The notes beneath the pieces were generated by a model. It did not search any database, was not told the origin of the DNA, and saw only the letters and a program-made list of their open reading frames with translations. Shown here in pieces: positions 44,521 through 53,069 of a stretch of DNA of 64,000 nucleotides. Within the stretch, counting starts at the first letter, position 1. Every line of letters begins with the position of its first letter. Source of the stretch: Acinetobacter bereziniae LMG 1003 = CIP 70.12 (GTDB lineage Bacteria > Pseudomonadota > Gammaproteobacteria > Pseudomonadales > Moraxellaceae); contig NZ_KB849755.1 of NCBI RefSeq assembly GCF_000368925.1, positions 1,043,675 through 1,107,674 of the forward strand, in the 5' to 3' direction. Made by a program: the position numbers and the translations under genes.

Positions 44521-45441
44521 TCACTTTTGAATAAGAATATCCTGTAACAGTTCAGTACAATCCCTTAAGTGGTGAAGAATACTTTCATCATTATAAATGG
44601 TGTTATAGGGTATTTTTTTCCCCAGCAGCAAAGCAGGGTCAGTTGACTTCTGAGCAATGATTAATTCGTTTATTTCTAACTGAAGTTTGTCGATCCTGTT
44701 CTGATATTTACGATTCTGATAAACCTTTCCATGATAATTTTCATTCTGTTTATTATGGGAATTAATGAGTCGTCCCTTTTCCAATTCTTCAATCAATGCC
44801 AGCTTAGAATCTATTTCATTCTGAATCCAGACCAGATTATTTTTTTGATATTCAAGTCTAAGTATTGGCAAAATTGATTTTACCGCCTGTGATAAATTCT
44901 CCCACCGACCATTTTTATGAGCTTCATCCCTTAAAACCCGATACAGAATTTGATGCCGTGGGTATACATTCTTATCATTACGAACTTTGACTGCCCGAAT
45001 ACCTCTCATTCGTTTCAAAATCTTTAAATTGCGTTGGGTGCAAATATTTTCATCCAGAGCCTGATAAGCCTGTAAAATGACACTATAACGTTTTTTTTGA
45101 ATTGTATTTGAAAGCGTATCAAACTCGTCTTTTAATGCATTTAGCTGTTCCAATAGTACTACTATCTGCATAGGTGAAATGACAGTATTCTCACCTAAAA
45201 TCAGTTGATGAAATTCATTTATTTCTTTCAGAATTAAATCATTGAGGTGTAGTCGCTCGTTCAGCACCTTTCGCTGTATATCGCTTAACTCAGCAACGAT
45301 GATTCTTTTTTCTGGCTCATCAGCTGTTTTTATATTTCCACATGCCTCATTTTGTAAAAAACTGGATTCATAATAAGTAAACAGACAATCAATGAACTCC
45401 TGTTCCAATTCATTTAAGTCTTCAAATTTTATAATAGACAT
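44521..45441 (-). CDS. Unknown helical protein, 306 aa
   Basis: Unrecognised, strongly helical and charged protein with several likely coiled coils. It has a basic central region (NLKILKRMRGIRAVKVRNDKN, around residues 140-160) that could contact nucleic acid, and WENLSQAVKSILPILRLEYQKNN further on. The frame extends to 45525. The ATG at 45441 has TTGGAA about nine bases upstream and gives MSIIKFEDLNELEQ, so it is preferred. It is divergent from the AlpA-like gene. The position between the 245-aa protein and the integration module suggests an island maintenance role. Confidence 0.55.
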   Translation of the reverse strand: MSIIKFEDLNELEQEFIDCLFTYYESSFLQNEACGNIKTADEPEKRIIVAELSDIQRKVLNERLHLNDLILKEINEFHQLILGENTVISPMQIVVLLEQLNALKDEFDTLSNTIQKKRYSVILQAYQALDENICTQRNLKILKRMRGIRAVKVRNDKNVYPRHQILYRVLRDEAHKNGRWENLSQAVKSILPILRLEYQKNNLVWIQNEIDSKLALIEELEKGRLINSHNKQNENYHGKVYQNRKYQNRIDKLQLEINELIIAQKSTDPALLLGKKIPYNTIYNDESILHHLRDCTELLQDILIQK

Positions 45442-45541
45442 ATTTTTATATTCCAATATGTTAACAATGTATAATAGTAATGTTTTTTTATAATTATGCA
45501 CTGTTCTTTTATCACTGTATACCACTGTCTATCATGAGCCA

Positions 45542-45579
45542 TATGAAAGTATGCAATGTTCAATATCAATACTTTCATA
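45542..45579. promoter_or_regulatory. Inverted-repeat operator upstream of alpA-like gene
   Basis: TATGAAAGTAT at 45542-45552 and ATACTTTCATA at 45569-45579 form a perfect 11-bp dyad with a 16-base spacer, ending 39 bases before the AlpA-like start. It is probably a binding site controlling excision. Confidence 0.55.
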
Positions 45580-45618
45580 CTGTTAATATTTATGTGTATA
45601 AAATCCTAGAGGTGGAAA

Positions 45619-45885
45619 ATGATAGAACAGCATTATCGTGTCAAAGACTTAGTCAACTACCCTGAACGCCCTGCCAAGGACTATGTAGATCGTGGTGGTC
45701 GCAGACGAAAGCTATCTTATAAGCCTGCAACCAAAGGGATATTGAATATTGCAGAATCCACCTTCTGGAAAATGATTCGTCGGGGTGATTTTCCTGAACC
45801 TACCTATTTAACAGCAAGTATGCCCACATGGGCTGAAAGCCAGATTATTGAATGGCTTGAACTCAAAGAGCTTAAAGCAGCATAA
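45619..45885 (+). CDS. alpA: AlpA-family transcriptional regulator
   Basis: An 88-aa MerR-like winged helix protein of the AlpA/excisionase type found beside P4-type integrases. It activates integrase and so excision. Motifs: NIAESTFWKMIRRGDFPEPTYL near residues 42-63 and the closing PTWAESQIIEWLELKEL. AGAGGTGG lies upstream of the ATG. It is convergent with the integrase across a shared terminator. Confidence 0.85.
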   Translation: MIEQHYRVKDLVNYPERPAKDYVDRGGRRRKLSYKPATKGILNIAESTFWKMIRRGDFPEPTYLTASMPTWAESQIIEWLELKELKAA

Positions 45886-45888
45886 ATT

Positions 45889-45920
45889 AAATAGCCTGTC
45901 GTTTGACAGGCTATTTTTTT
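45889..45920. terminator. Bidirectional terminator between alpA and integrase
   Basis: The stem AATAGCCTGTC / GACAGGCTATT with a GTTT loop is followed by a T-run, between convergent genes. Confidence 0.8.
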
Positions 45921-45940
45921 ATCATTGGATTTTCATCTTT

Positions 45941-47155
45941 TTACTGTTGCTGATCCAGCAATGATTCTAGGTAATTCGCCCACTCCTGCATCATCTCCCG
46001 ACGATTGTTTAAAAATTTGGTTCGATTGTAGGCTGTACCATTATTATCTTTTACTTTATGTGCCAATTGATGCTCAATAAAGTCTACACGTTGTTCTAAT
46101 ATTTCATCCAACATGGTTCGTGCGGTTGCACGTAATCCATGTGCCGTTTGCTTCCCAGCATAGCCCAAGCGTTTTAACGCTGAGTTAATCGTATTATCAG
46201 AAATAAAAGTTTTACCATCCCGACCCACGAAAATGTATTCACTGTATGGGTGCAGATCAATAATTGAATCAATTAAGTCAAAGGCCTGATCTGACAATGG
46301 TACAATATGAAGCTGCTTGGTTTTACTAGCTGTAAATTTAAAGCAACTTTCTTCACAATAGAAATACTCCTTTTTCAGCTTGCGTATCTCCCCAGGTCGC
46401 TGAAAGGTCAACACGGAGATTTTTAACGCCACTTGTGTGATATGTGAACAACGTGGATAAAGTTTGGAGTAGTTCCAAATTTTATTGAGCATTGGAGCTA
46501 GTTCCTGCTCCTCTGTCACGGCTGCAAAGTTCCCACCCTGTGGTTTGGGCAGTTCAATATCCTCAATAGGATTGTATTGAATCAGCTTCTTTTTACGTGC
46601 TGACTTAAATATCTGGTTCAAGTCCGATTTTAGGCGTTTGGCAACTGACAATGCACCACGTTCAATAATGCGCTTAAAGACCTTAATCTCAAGAATTTCC
46701 AAGGTAAGCTGTGGAAAGGTTAAATCACCAATATAGGGATAGACATCGTGCTTTAAACGACGGATCGTCTCTTCATCCTGTTTTTGCTCTAGCTCACGTT
46801 TATATAGCCATGCTTCAGCAACAATACGAAAGGTATTTTCTGCTTCTTTCTGTTTCTGGGACTTGGTTTCAATCCGCTCCATTGCTGGATCGATGCCCTG
46901 CTTAATGAGCTTCTTATATTCATCACGAATAGTGCGAGCATCATCCAGTGAAACTTCAGGATAAGTACCTAAAGATAAATCATTACGTTTGGCTAAAAAT
47001 GGACGTGTGTAATTGAATATCCAGTACTTGCTACCACTCTGATCAATACGCAGGTACAGGTTTCCCCCATCAGACAGCTTATACATCTTGTCAGGATCAG
47101 GTTTAGCTTTTTTAACTTGTAAAGCACTAAGCTTATTGATTCCACGAGTCGCCAT
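45941..47155 (-). CDS. int: P4-type tyrosine integrase
   Basis: Site-specific recombinase (404 aa) that inserts and excises the island at tRNA-Ser. The N-terminal arm and DUF4102-like domain begin NKLSALQVKKAKPDPDKMYKLSDGGNLYLRI (in pieces). The central core-binding domain is helical. The catalytic domain shows QRPGEIRKL, THGLRAT-like AHGLRATARTML, QLAHKVKD and the Tyr in GTAYNRTKFLNNRR. It is complete, with all active-site residues present, so the island may be mobile. It lies 168 bases from the tRNA, with a terminator between. Confidence 0.93.
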   Translation of the reverse strand: MATRGINKLSALQVKKAKPDPDKMYKLSDGGNLYLRIDQSGSKYWIFNYTRPFLAKRNDLSLGTYPEVSLDDARTIRDEYKKLIKQGIDPAMERIETKSQKQKEAENTFRIVAEAWLYKRELEQKQDEETIRRLKHDVYPYIGDLTFPQLTLEILEIKVFKRIIERGALSVAKRLKSDLNQIFKSARKKKLIQYNPIEDIELPKPQGGNFAAVTEEQELAPMLNKIWNYSKLYPRCSHITQVALKISVLTFQRPGEIRKLKKEYFYCEESCFKFTASKTKQLHIVPLSDQAFDLIDSIIDLHPYSEYIFVGRDGKTFISDNTINSALKRLGYAGKQTAHGLRATARTMLDEILEQRVDFIEHQLAHKVKDNNGTAYNRTKFLNNRREMMQEWANYLESLLDQQQ

Positions 47156-47165
47156 AATTCAGACA

Positions 47166-47204
47166 TAAAAAAATGCAGTAAGAAATAATCTTACTGCATT
47201 TTTT
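47166..47204 (-). terminator. Terminator between tRNA-Ser and the integrase
   Basis: The stem AATGCAGTAAGA / TCTTACTGCATT with a 5-base loop has T-runs on both strands. It would stop tRNA-Ser transcription before int, replacing the native terminator that integration moved to 16971-17003. Confidence 0.75.
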
Positions 47205-47320
47205 ACTACTTTATAACTACCGATTGGCGTAGTGCGTCACGGCTTGTCATATCGTATATTTCCAACTTTAACCTTATAAATCATAAACTTATATAGTGTT
47301 AAACAGTGTCAGAAACTTGA

Positions 47321-47337
47321 ATTTGGCGGAAGCGGTG
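47321..47337. repeat. Right attachment site of the island (tRNA-Ser 3' end)
   Basis: ATTTGGCGGAAGCGGTG is identical to 17007-17023. Fourteen bases belong to tRNA-Ser and three are downstream flank. Confidence 0.88.
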
Positions 47338-47413
47338 AGATTCGAACTCACGGAGGACTCACACCCTCGTCGGTTTTCAAGACCGGTGCATTAAACCGCT
47401 CTGCCACGCTTCC
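47324..47413 (-). tRNA. tRNA-Ser (anticodon TGA)
   Basis: A 90-nt cloverleaf with encoded CCA. The acceptor stem GGAAGCG / CGCTTCC, the anticodon loop CTTGAAA giving TGA, a long variable arm typical of tRNA-Ser, and GTTCGAATC in the T arm are all visible. Its 3' end is the island attachment site and remains intact after insertion. Confidence 0.95.
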
Positions 47414-47503
47414 AATGGCGGCTATCATATAAATAAAAACACGACTTGGCAAATCTTTTTCTATATTTTCACTCTCAAATGTACAAAATAAAATCAAATC
47501 CTG

Positions 47504-47998
47504 TTAATTTGCTGAAATTTCATGCTTTTCATAACGAATTGAGTTGATATACCAAAGCTTTTTTCCTAAAGGTGTCATCACTTCAACTTCATCATCTACC
47601 TGTTTAGAGAGCAAAGCTCTTGCCATCGGTGAGTCAATAGAAATATGTTGGGGGTGATGGTCATAAATTTCATCAACACCCACAATCCGCAAAGTTTTCG
47701 ATTCCCCTTCATCGTTTTCTATCTCAACCCATGCACCAAAATAGACTTTTCCTTCTTGCTCGGGTGCAAAATCTACGATACGTAATTCTTCTAAACGTTT
47801 ACCTAAGTAGCGCACACGACGATCAATCTTTCTCAGCAGTTGTTTATTGTATTGATAATCCGCATTTTCAGATCGGTCACCTAGACTGGCAGCCCATGTT
47901 ACCTTTTTAGTTACTTCTGGTCGTTCCTCACGCCAAAGTTGTTGCAGTTCTGCAACCAATAAATCATGTCCCGAACGGGTGATTAAATTAGATTTCAT
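47504..47998 (-). CDS. greB: Transcription elongation factor GreB
   Basis: A 164-aa factor that rescues backtracked RNA polymerase by stimulating transcript cleavage. The N-terminal coiled coil contains GDRSENADYQYNKQLLRKIDRRVRYL, with the acidic tip residues Asp-Arg-Ser-Glu-Asn characteristic of the Gre family; the extended basic patch is as in GreB. The C-terminal FKBP-like domain contains ISIDSPMARALLSKQVDDEVEV. Chromosomal and unrelated to the island. Confidence 0.93.
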   Translation of the reverse strand: MKSNLITRSGHDLLVAELQQLWREERPEVTKKVTWAASLGDRSENADYQYNKQLLRKIDRRVRYLGKRLEELRIVDFAPEQEGKVYFGAWVEIENDEGESKTLRIVGVDEIYDHHPQHISIDSPMARALLSKQVDDEVEVMTPLGKKLWYINSIRYEKHEISAN

Positions 47999-48560
47999 GA
48001 TTTAAAACCATTTACCATAGATCCGCATTGAGATACATTTTTAAAAAAATATTGAGGTTCGTCTACTGCCAACCCATAAAAATTCTGAATATCGAAACTG
48101 ATTTTTAGTACAAATATGCTGTACATTTTTACCTTGCTTGAAGCCATAAATCAAAAAAACTCATATAAAATCCTTAACTAAATTTTTATCAATGACGGTC
48201 TAACTTAACTTACATTCAGTATATTTACTTACAGTTTTTTGATTTTTTATTTCAAAACAATTTCAGCATAAATTCAAAAAAATTAATACATTTAAATCAA
48301 TAGCTTAAATATTATTTTCTGATCATTTTTTAAACAAAATTTGACAGATAAAAAAACTGCCGATATTATGCGCACATGTTTTATTAGCTTACTTTTTTAA
48401 TTTTGTAGTTTTTCTGCAAAATCTTTCAATCCCACATGTCATTTTTTGAATGACGTTCATGACTGCCCACCCTTATTGAATTTACCAACTGTAAGAAGTC
48501 TGTAGGTACTTTTGTGCTTATTACTTTTTAGGGCAATAAATTACTTGTAGCGGAGACAAC
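47999..48560. other. Long AT-rich intergenic region
   Basis: About 560 bases separating divergent greB and the mltF-like gene. AT-rich throughout. I see no ORF, terminator or RNA gene with confidence. Confidence 0.35.
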
Positions 48561-49670
48561 ATGCACAGTAGTTCAACCTCTGGGTCGAGGCTTTGCCTTA
48601 ACTCATTATTTCGTGCTCTTCCAATTAAATGTTTAGTTTTATCCACGGCGTTAATTCCTTTCAGTATTAATGCCAGTAAGAACAATCAATACAATGCTGT
48701 AGTTAATTCAAGTAAATTGACTGTAGTCGCTGTTTCCAATCCGAGTATCGTATTTAAGGATGGACAGTATAAACATGGCTTCGGCTATGACTTAGCCCAC
48801 AATTATGCTGAAAGCCTAAATGTGAAGCTAGAGTTTAAAACAGTGGCAGATAATGCGACTGCACTCAAGATGATCAATCAAGGTAAAGCAAACTTTGCGA
48901 TTACCACTGCAACGATGCAAAGTATCGAAGCACAAAATCTCACTTCGTTTTCAGCTACATGTGGTGATTTCAATAGTTTAAAAAGCAATGGCTTAAATAC
49001 CGATATCAATTGGGTCTTTAAGCAAGCTGATGATCCACTCACAGCAACGGCAAGCGGTTTTATTTGTCAAAGTAAACAAAATGGTGCAACCCAACAATTG
49101 GCATCATTTTATAATCGCAATGTGGTTAAGAAAGATGATTGGAATACCATTCAACGTGATCTAAGTGCGCGTTTACCGATTTATAAAGCCAGTTTTAAAC
49201 GTTCAGCGCAACAGTATGGTTTAGATTGGCATCTGCTTGCAGCTATTGGTTATCAAGAATCATATTTAAAACCAGACTCTGTTTCTCCCACAGGTGTTCG
49301 CGGTTTAATGATGTTGACCAACAATACTGCAAAAGCAATGGGTGTGAGTAACCGTAACGACCCAGTACAAAGTATTCAAGGCGGCGCAAAGTATTTTGAT
49401 ATGATGCTGAATCGATATTCTTACATCCGTACACCTGACCGTCATTGGTATGCATTGGTTGCCTATAATATGGGACCAGGTGCTGTTGAAAGTATCCAAA
49501 AGCGTATTAAAGCGCAAGGTAAAGATCCGAATGATTGGATGAACCTTTACAATTATTTAACACGCCACCAAAGCAGTAATGGTCGCTATAAACAAGCAGT
49601 GCAATATGTCACACGTATTCGTGCATATTTAGAGCACATCAAAACGACACCGCGTTTGCTTGAAATCTAA
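48561..49670 (+). CDS. MltF-like membrane-bound lytic transglycosylase
   Basis: Peptidoglycan-cleaving enzyme (369 aa) with an N-terminal signal/anchor. A truncated solute-binding-like domain (KLTVVAVSNPSIVFKDGQYKHGFGYDL in pieces) resembles the MltF regulatory module. The C-terminal SLT domain from about residue 215 has LLAAIGYQESYLKPDSVSPTGVRGLMML with the catalytic Glu, and ALVAYNMGPGAV. It is shorter than E. coli MltF (518 aa), mainly in the N-terminal domain, but appears intact. It is followed by a bidirectional terminator. Confidence 0.85.
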   Translation: MHSSSTSGSRLCLNSLFRALPIKCLVLSTALIPFSINASKNNQYNAVVNSSKLTVVAVSNPSIVFKDGQYKHGFGYDLAHNYAESLNVKLEFKTVADNATALKMINQGKANFAITTATMQSIEAQNLTSFSATCGDFNSLKSNGLNTDINWVFKQADDPLTATASGFICQSKQNGATQQLASFYNRNVVKKDDWNTIQRDLSARLPIYKASFKRSAQQYGLDWHLLAAIGYQESYLKPDSVSPTGVRGLMMLTNNTAKAMGVSNRNDPVQSIQGGAKYFDMMLNRYSYIRTPDRHWYALVAYNMGPGAVESIQKRIKAQGKDPNDWMNLYNYLTRHQSSNGRYKQAVQYVTRIRAYLEHIKTTPRLLEI

Positions 49671-49782
49671 TACAGTTCGTCACTGGGCTGGCTACTGTTT
49701 AATATTTAAAACTTTTGTAATACATCAATATCTGATCTAACTATCGTTGAGATTGTTTTTCAATCGACTGAAATGATCAGAC

Positions 49783-49817
49783 AAAAAAAAGCTTACTCAT
49801 GGAGTAAGCTTTTTTTG
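49783..49817. terminator. Bidirectional terminator
   Basis: The stem AAAAAGCTTACT / AGTAAGCTTTTTT with a CATGG loop lies between convergent genes. Confidence 0.82.
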
Positions 49818-49828
49818 TATCAAGAAAA

Positions 49829-50218
49829 TTAAGCAGTTTGCTCTAATACTTTCTTAAACAAATCTTTTTGTTCTTGGCTAGGCTTAGCAGTTTGTAATGC
49901 CATTAATTGAGACATATCACCTTGAACTTTGATTTTACCTGTCATGAACGCTTGCATCGCAGCAGCCATATCAAACTCTAGGAACACTTTACGAAGCGTC
50001 TCAGCATCCATATTGAGCGTCGTTTTGGCATTTGCAGAACTACCTTTAATGATTTTACCACCATCCAAAGCAAGCTCTGTGTTGCCATCTGCATCTGCAA
50101 CAACCAAATTAATCGCTAAACCAGAAAGCGCTGGTGGCAAGTTTAAATCACCTGCTTCAGCAGTTAATTTTTCAACATTTGCAAACCAATCATCAGTTAA
50201 AAATGCAGGCATGTTCAT
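49829..50218 (-). CDS. SCP2 sterol-transfer-domain protein
   Basis: A 129-aa cytoplasmic protein with the SCP2 fold: VADADGNTELALDGGKIIKG near residues 35-54, then KTTLNMDAETLRKVFLEFDMAAAMQAFMTGKIKVQGDMSQLM (in pieces), the family's lipid-binding helices. Such small proteins are thought to bind lipids; the specific role is unknown. The gene is single and convergent with the mltF-like gene. Confidence 0.83.
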   Translation of the reverse strand: MNMPAFLTDDWFANVEKLTAEAGDLNLPPALSGLAINLVVADADGNTELALDGGKIIKGSSANAKTTLNMDAETLRKVFLEFDMAAAMQAFMTGKIKVQGDMSQLMALQTAKPSQEQKDLFKKVLEQTA

Positions 50219-50437
50219 TCCTCAAATTATTTATTCAATTTATTGTGCTATCTATCCAGACAACATCAGGGTGAAGCAGTTTTGCTTGCCCAATGTTATA
50301 GCATGATAATTTCAATTTGGGCTAAAGTTTTTTGTACGGACTGTTCATGTTTTATTGGTTTTATCGTTTTATTTTTTAAAATCAGGCACTCATTTCAATA
50401 TGAGTACCCGATTTGTTCAAAAAATTGGCAAAAAAGA

Positions 50438-51346
50438 TCAGTCTGCCGCAAAACTCAAATTCACCACATCCAAGCGTTTTTTCATTTCTTCAGTGTCACA
50501 TTTCATATCAAATTCACGCTCTTCATCCAATTTCTCAAAATCGAACAAATCACGGTCTGCTAATTGTGAAGGCGAAACATTTTGTAATGCACCAAAAATA
50601 CTGTGTAAACGTTTTGGATATTGTTTGTCCCATTCACGCAGCATGTCATTCAGCATTGCACGTTGTAAATTTTCCTGAGAACCACACAAGTTACATGGAA
50701 TAATCGGGAATTTACGAATTTCTGCATATTTGATGATGTCTTTTTCTTCAACATATGCCAACGGACGAATCAGAATATTCTTTTTGTCTGAAGACAATAA
50801 TTTTGGAGGCATGGCTTTTAAGCTGCCACCATGAAATAAATTCAAAAAGAAGGTTGCAATGATGTCATCACGATGATGTCCAAGTGCTACTTTGGTTGCA
50901 CCAATTTCTTGTGCAAAGCCATAAAGCGAACCACGACGCAAACGCGAACATACAGCACAATAGGTTTTGCCTTCTGGCGTTAAACGTTTAGTGATGCTAT
51001 ACGTGTCTTTTTCCAAAATATAATAAGGAATATTATTTTCTTCCAAATATTTCGGTAATACGTCTTCGGGGAAACCTGGTTGTTTCTGATCTAAATTGAC
51101 TGCGACTACATCAAAATTGATCGGTGCAATGCGTTTAAATTGCAACAAAATATCCAACAAGGTGTAACTGTCTTTCCCACCAGAAACACAGACCATCACC
51201 TTATCGCCTTCCTCAATCATTTTATAGTCACGAATGGCATGACCCACCTGACGGCGAAGTTTTTTCAACAGACGATAATAAGCTGAACTTGTTGGAAGTT
51301 CTGGTTTGAAATTAAATCCTTGCTCGGACTCAACTGGCGAGAACAT
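50438..51346 (-). CDS. ttcA: tRNA 2-thiocytidine(32) synthetase TtcA
   Basis: Iron-sulfur tRNA thiolase that modifies C32 to 2-thiocytidine using ATP. The PP-loop SGGKDS is at residues 55-60. Cluster cysteines are in CAVC (Cys130, Cys133) and Cys218 of PCNLCGSQENLQR, matching the three-cysteine [4Fe-4S] arrangement of TtcA. LGHHRDD lies near residue 155. The 302-aa length is usual. A cluster of DnaA-box-like sites lies about 180 bases upstream. Confidence 0.95.
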   Translation of the reverse strand: MFSPVESEQGFNFKPELPTSSAYYRLLKKLRRQVGHAIRDYKMIEEGDKVMVCVSGGKDSYTLLDILLQFKRIAPINFDVVAVNLDQKQPGFPEDVLPKYLEENNIPYYILEKDTYSITKRLTPEGKTYCAVCSRLRRGSLYGFAQEIGATKVALGHHRDDIIATFFLNLFHGGSLKAMPPKLLSSDKKNILIRPLAYVEEKDIIKYAEIRKFPIIPCNLCGSQENLQRAMLNDMLREWDKQYPKRLHSIFGALQNVSPSQLADRDLFDFEKLDEEREFDMKCDTEEMKKRLDVVNLSFAAD

Positions 51347-51522
51347 AGACGAGATTGACCCATAAAAAAATACTGGGCAATTTTATCTGATTTGAACGTT
51401 AACCGCATCTAAAGATTTTTTTATTTTGCATCAATTTTTATTTGGTCATCTTTCTGACTTATTCTTCGATTTAAAATAGACGGCAAAGTTCATTTTTTAT
51501 GCAAAGTGCTTATCTTTTGGAC

Positions 51523-51567
51523 TTTTCCACAGTTTTCCACAAAACCTGTGGATAAAATTGTGGATTC
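51523..51567. promoter_or_regulatory. Cluster of DnaA-box-like sequences
   Basis: Within 45 bases: TTTTCCACA at 51523-51531 and again at 51533-51541, the perfect box TGTGGATAA (TTATCCACA reversed) at 51547-51555, and TGTGGATTC at 51559-51567. Three match the relaxed box TTWTNCACA. It lies in the 495-base gap between divergent ttcA and the transglycosylase gene. It could titrate DnaA or tie these genes to replication. Confidence 0.6.
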
Positions 51568-51841
51568 TTTGGGGCTTGACATAGATTCCTATCGCAATGA
51601 TGGGCATTTTCCTTAAATTGATCATTTTTTAACCACTATATTTTTTATATATTTTTCAATAGATTACCTTAGTCAATAGTTATTTTTCAAAAAAAATATA
51701 AAATTTTTTTTGCTTAATATGCCAACAAATAGCACTTGCATTTTTTTAATTGTATTGTTAAAACTCAATTCATAGTTTTTCTTGTCCAATAACTTTGATA
51801 AACTCCAAAATGAAATTGGGGAAATATATTAATTACTACAA

Positions 51842-52726
51842 ATGAAAAAACGAATGAAAGGTTCTGTGTTGTCGGTTTTAGGGTGTATGAGTATCTTCTC
51901 ATTGGCACCTGAAACGTTTGCAGGTCAAATTTACTTCTATAAAGATCAAAACGGCACGACCCTACTCACCAACCGAAAAAATAATGATAGTTCCTTACAA
52001 AAAATTAAAGTGACCTATTATAAAGACAGTAACATTCACAGTTATAGCAACTGGGGAAGTTCAGAGTCCTCGGTATTGCCCAGTTACAGTAAAAGCCGTA
52101 ATGCATTTGATAGCATTATTCGTCAAGCCGCTCAAACACATGGCGTCTCCGAAGGTTTAATTAAAGCTGTGATGCATACTGAATCAGGATTTAATTCAAA
52201 TGCACGCTCTCCTGTAGGTGCGCAAGGTCTAATGCAACTCATGCCTGCAACCGCACGTCGCTTTAACGTGTCTAACTCATTTGATCCACAACAGAATATT
52301 TTTGGCGGGGCTAAATATCTAAGTTGGCTAATGAAGCGATTTAATGGTAATACCACATTAGCTTTGGCTGCCTATAATGCAGGAGAAGGTAATGTTGACA
52401 AATATGGTGGCATCCCTCCATTTCGTGAAACACAAGACTATGTAAAACGTGTCACCAGTCGTTTAAATAACTTGTATGCTGGCGGTTTGAACCTATCAAC
52501 CAATGGTAATGTCAGCACTGGACAAATCATTGCTCAGTCTAATGCAAATGATTTAAATAATCCTGATCCTGCACCAACGATCAACAATGCATCGAGCATT
52601 CAACCTGTAAAATATAATACTCGCCCCATTATCATTGCCTCAGATGGGACTTATACTGATGCACCTGCTGGATCCTATTCAACCGCACATGCCAGCGCAA
52701 CTGCAAGGATCACCATAGGCAATTAG
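51842..52726 (+). CDS. Lytic transglycosylase (SLT domain)
   Basis: Exported peptidoglycan transglycosylase (294 aa). The signal peptide ends ETFAG; a short DUF4124-like segment (GQIYFYKDQNGTTLLTNRK) follows. The SLT domain at about residues 85-210 contains KAVMHTESGFNSNARSPVGAQGLMQLMP with the catalytic Glu, LALAAYNAGEGNV and ETQDYVKRV. The C-terminus is low-complexity. It acts on the cell wall in the periplasm. Confidence 0.88.
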   Translation: MKKRMKGSVLSVLGCMSIFSLAPETFAGQIYFYKDQNGTTLLTNRKNNDSSLQKIKVTYYKDSNIHSYSNWGSSESSVLPSYSKSRNAFDSIIRQAAQTHGVSEGLIKAVMHTESGFNSNARSPVGAQGLMQLMPATARRFNVSNSFDPQQNIFGGAKYLSWLMKRFNGNTTLALAAYNAGEGNVDKYGGIPPFRETQDYVKRVTSRLNNLYAGGLNLSTNGNVSTGQIIAQSNANDLNNPDPAPTINNASSIQPVKYNTRPIIIASDGTYTDAPAGSYSTAHASATARITIGN

Positions 52727-53069
52727 TTTGCTTAAGTCGGTGCTGTTTGTTGGTACATGAGCGACGAGATGATTTAGTAAAATTTATGGCTCAAATGTAT
52801 AAATCAAGTCGTTAAATTGAACAATTACATTTTCTAAACAAATCATTGAAAGTTATTATGATTTCTCCTATACAGAGAATTTATTTTTATCTGACTCAAT
52901 TTTTTAGATAAATTTCTGATCGACTATCCCTATATCTGAAATTTTTTACTTTTTCTGCGTATAGGTTTTTTCAATGATTCTTGAATTTTAATCTCCTAAA
53001 CCTCATATTGAAATTCATGATTTATTCGCATAAATCGTATTATCGATTATTTATAAGAGGATTCTCTCC
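52727..53069. other. Intergenic region before htpX
   Basis: About 340 AT-rich bases. It should hold the htpX promoter. No hairpin or ORF of note. Confidence 0.35.

Larger units (their letters stand above)
17007..47337. mobile_element. Integrated genomic island at tRNA-Ser, metal-resistance cargo
   Basis: An element of about 30.3 kb bounded by 17-bp direct repeats, with a P4-type integrase and AlpA-like regulator next to the tRNA end. It contains metal-resistance genes (chrBA, dmeRF, czc set), a TIR protein and plasmid/ICE-like maintenance genes (YqaJ, DUF932, RDF-like). No relaxase, coupling protein or type IV secretion genes are visible, so it is integrative but probably not self-transmissible; mobilisation in trans is possible. 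The left end also holds a stump of an unrelated integrase. Confidence 0.87.

Noticed and set aside
17007..47337. Possible conjugative element (ICE)
   Set aside because: No relaxase, coupling protein or type IV secretion genes are visible; only ICE-like maintenance genes are present.
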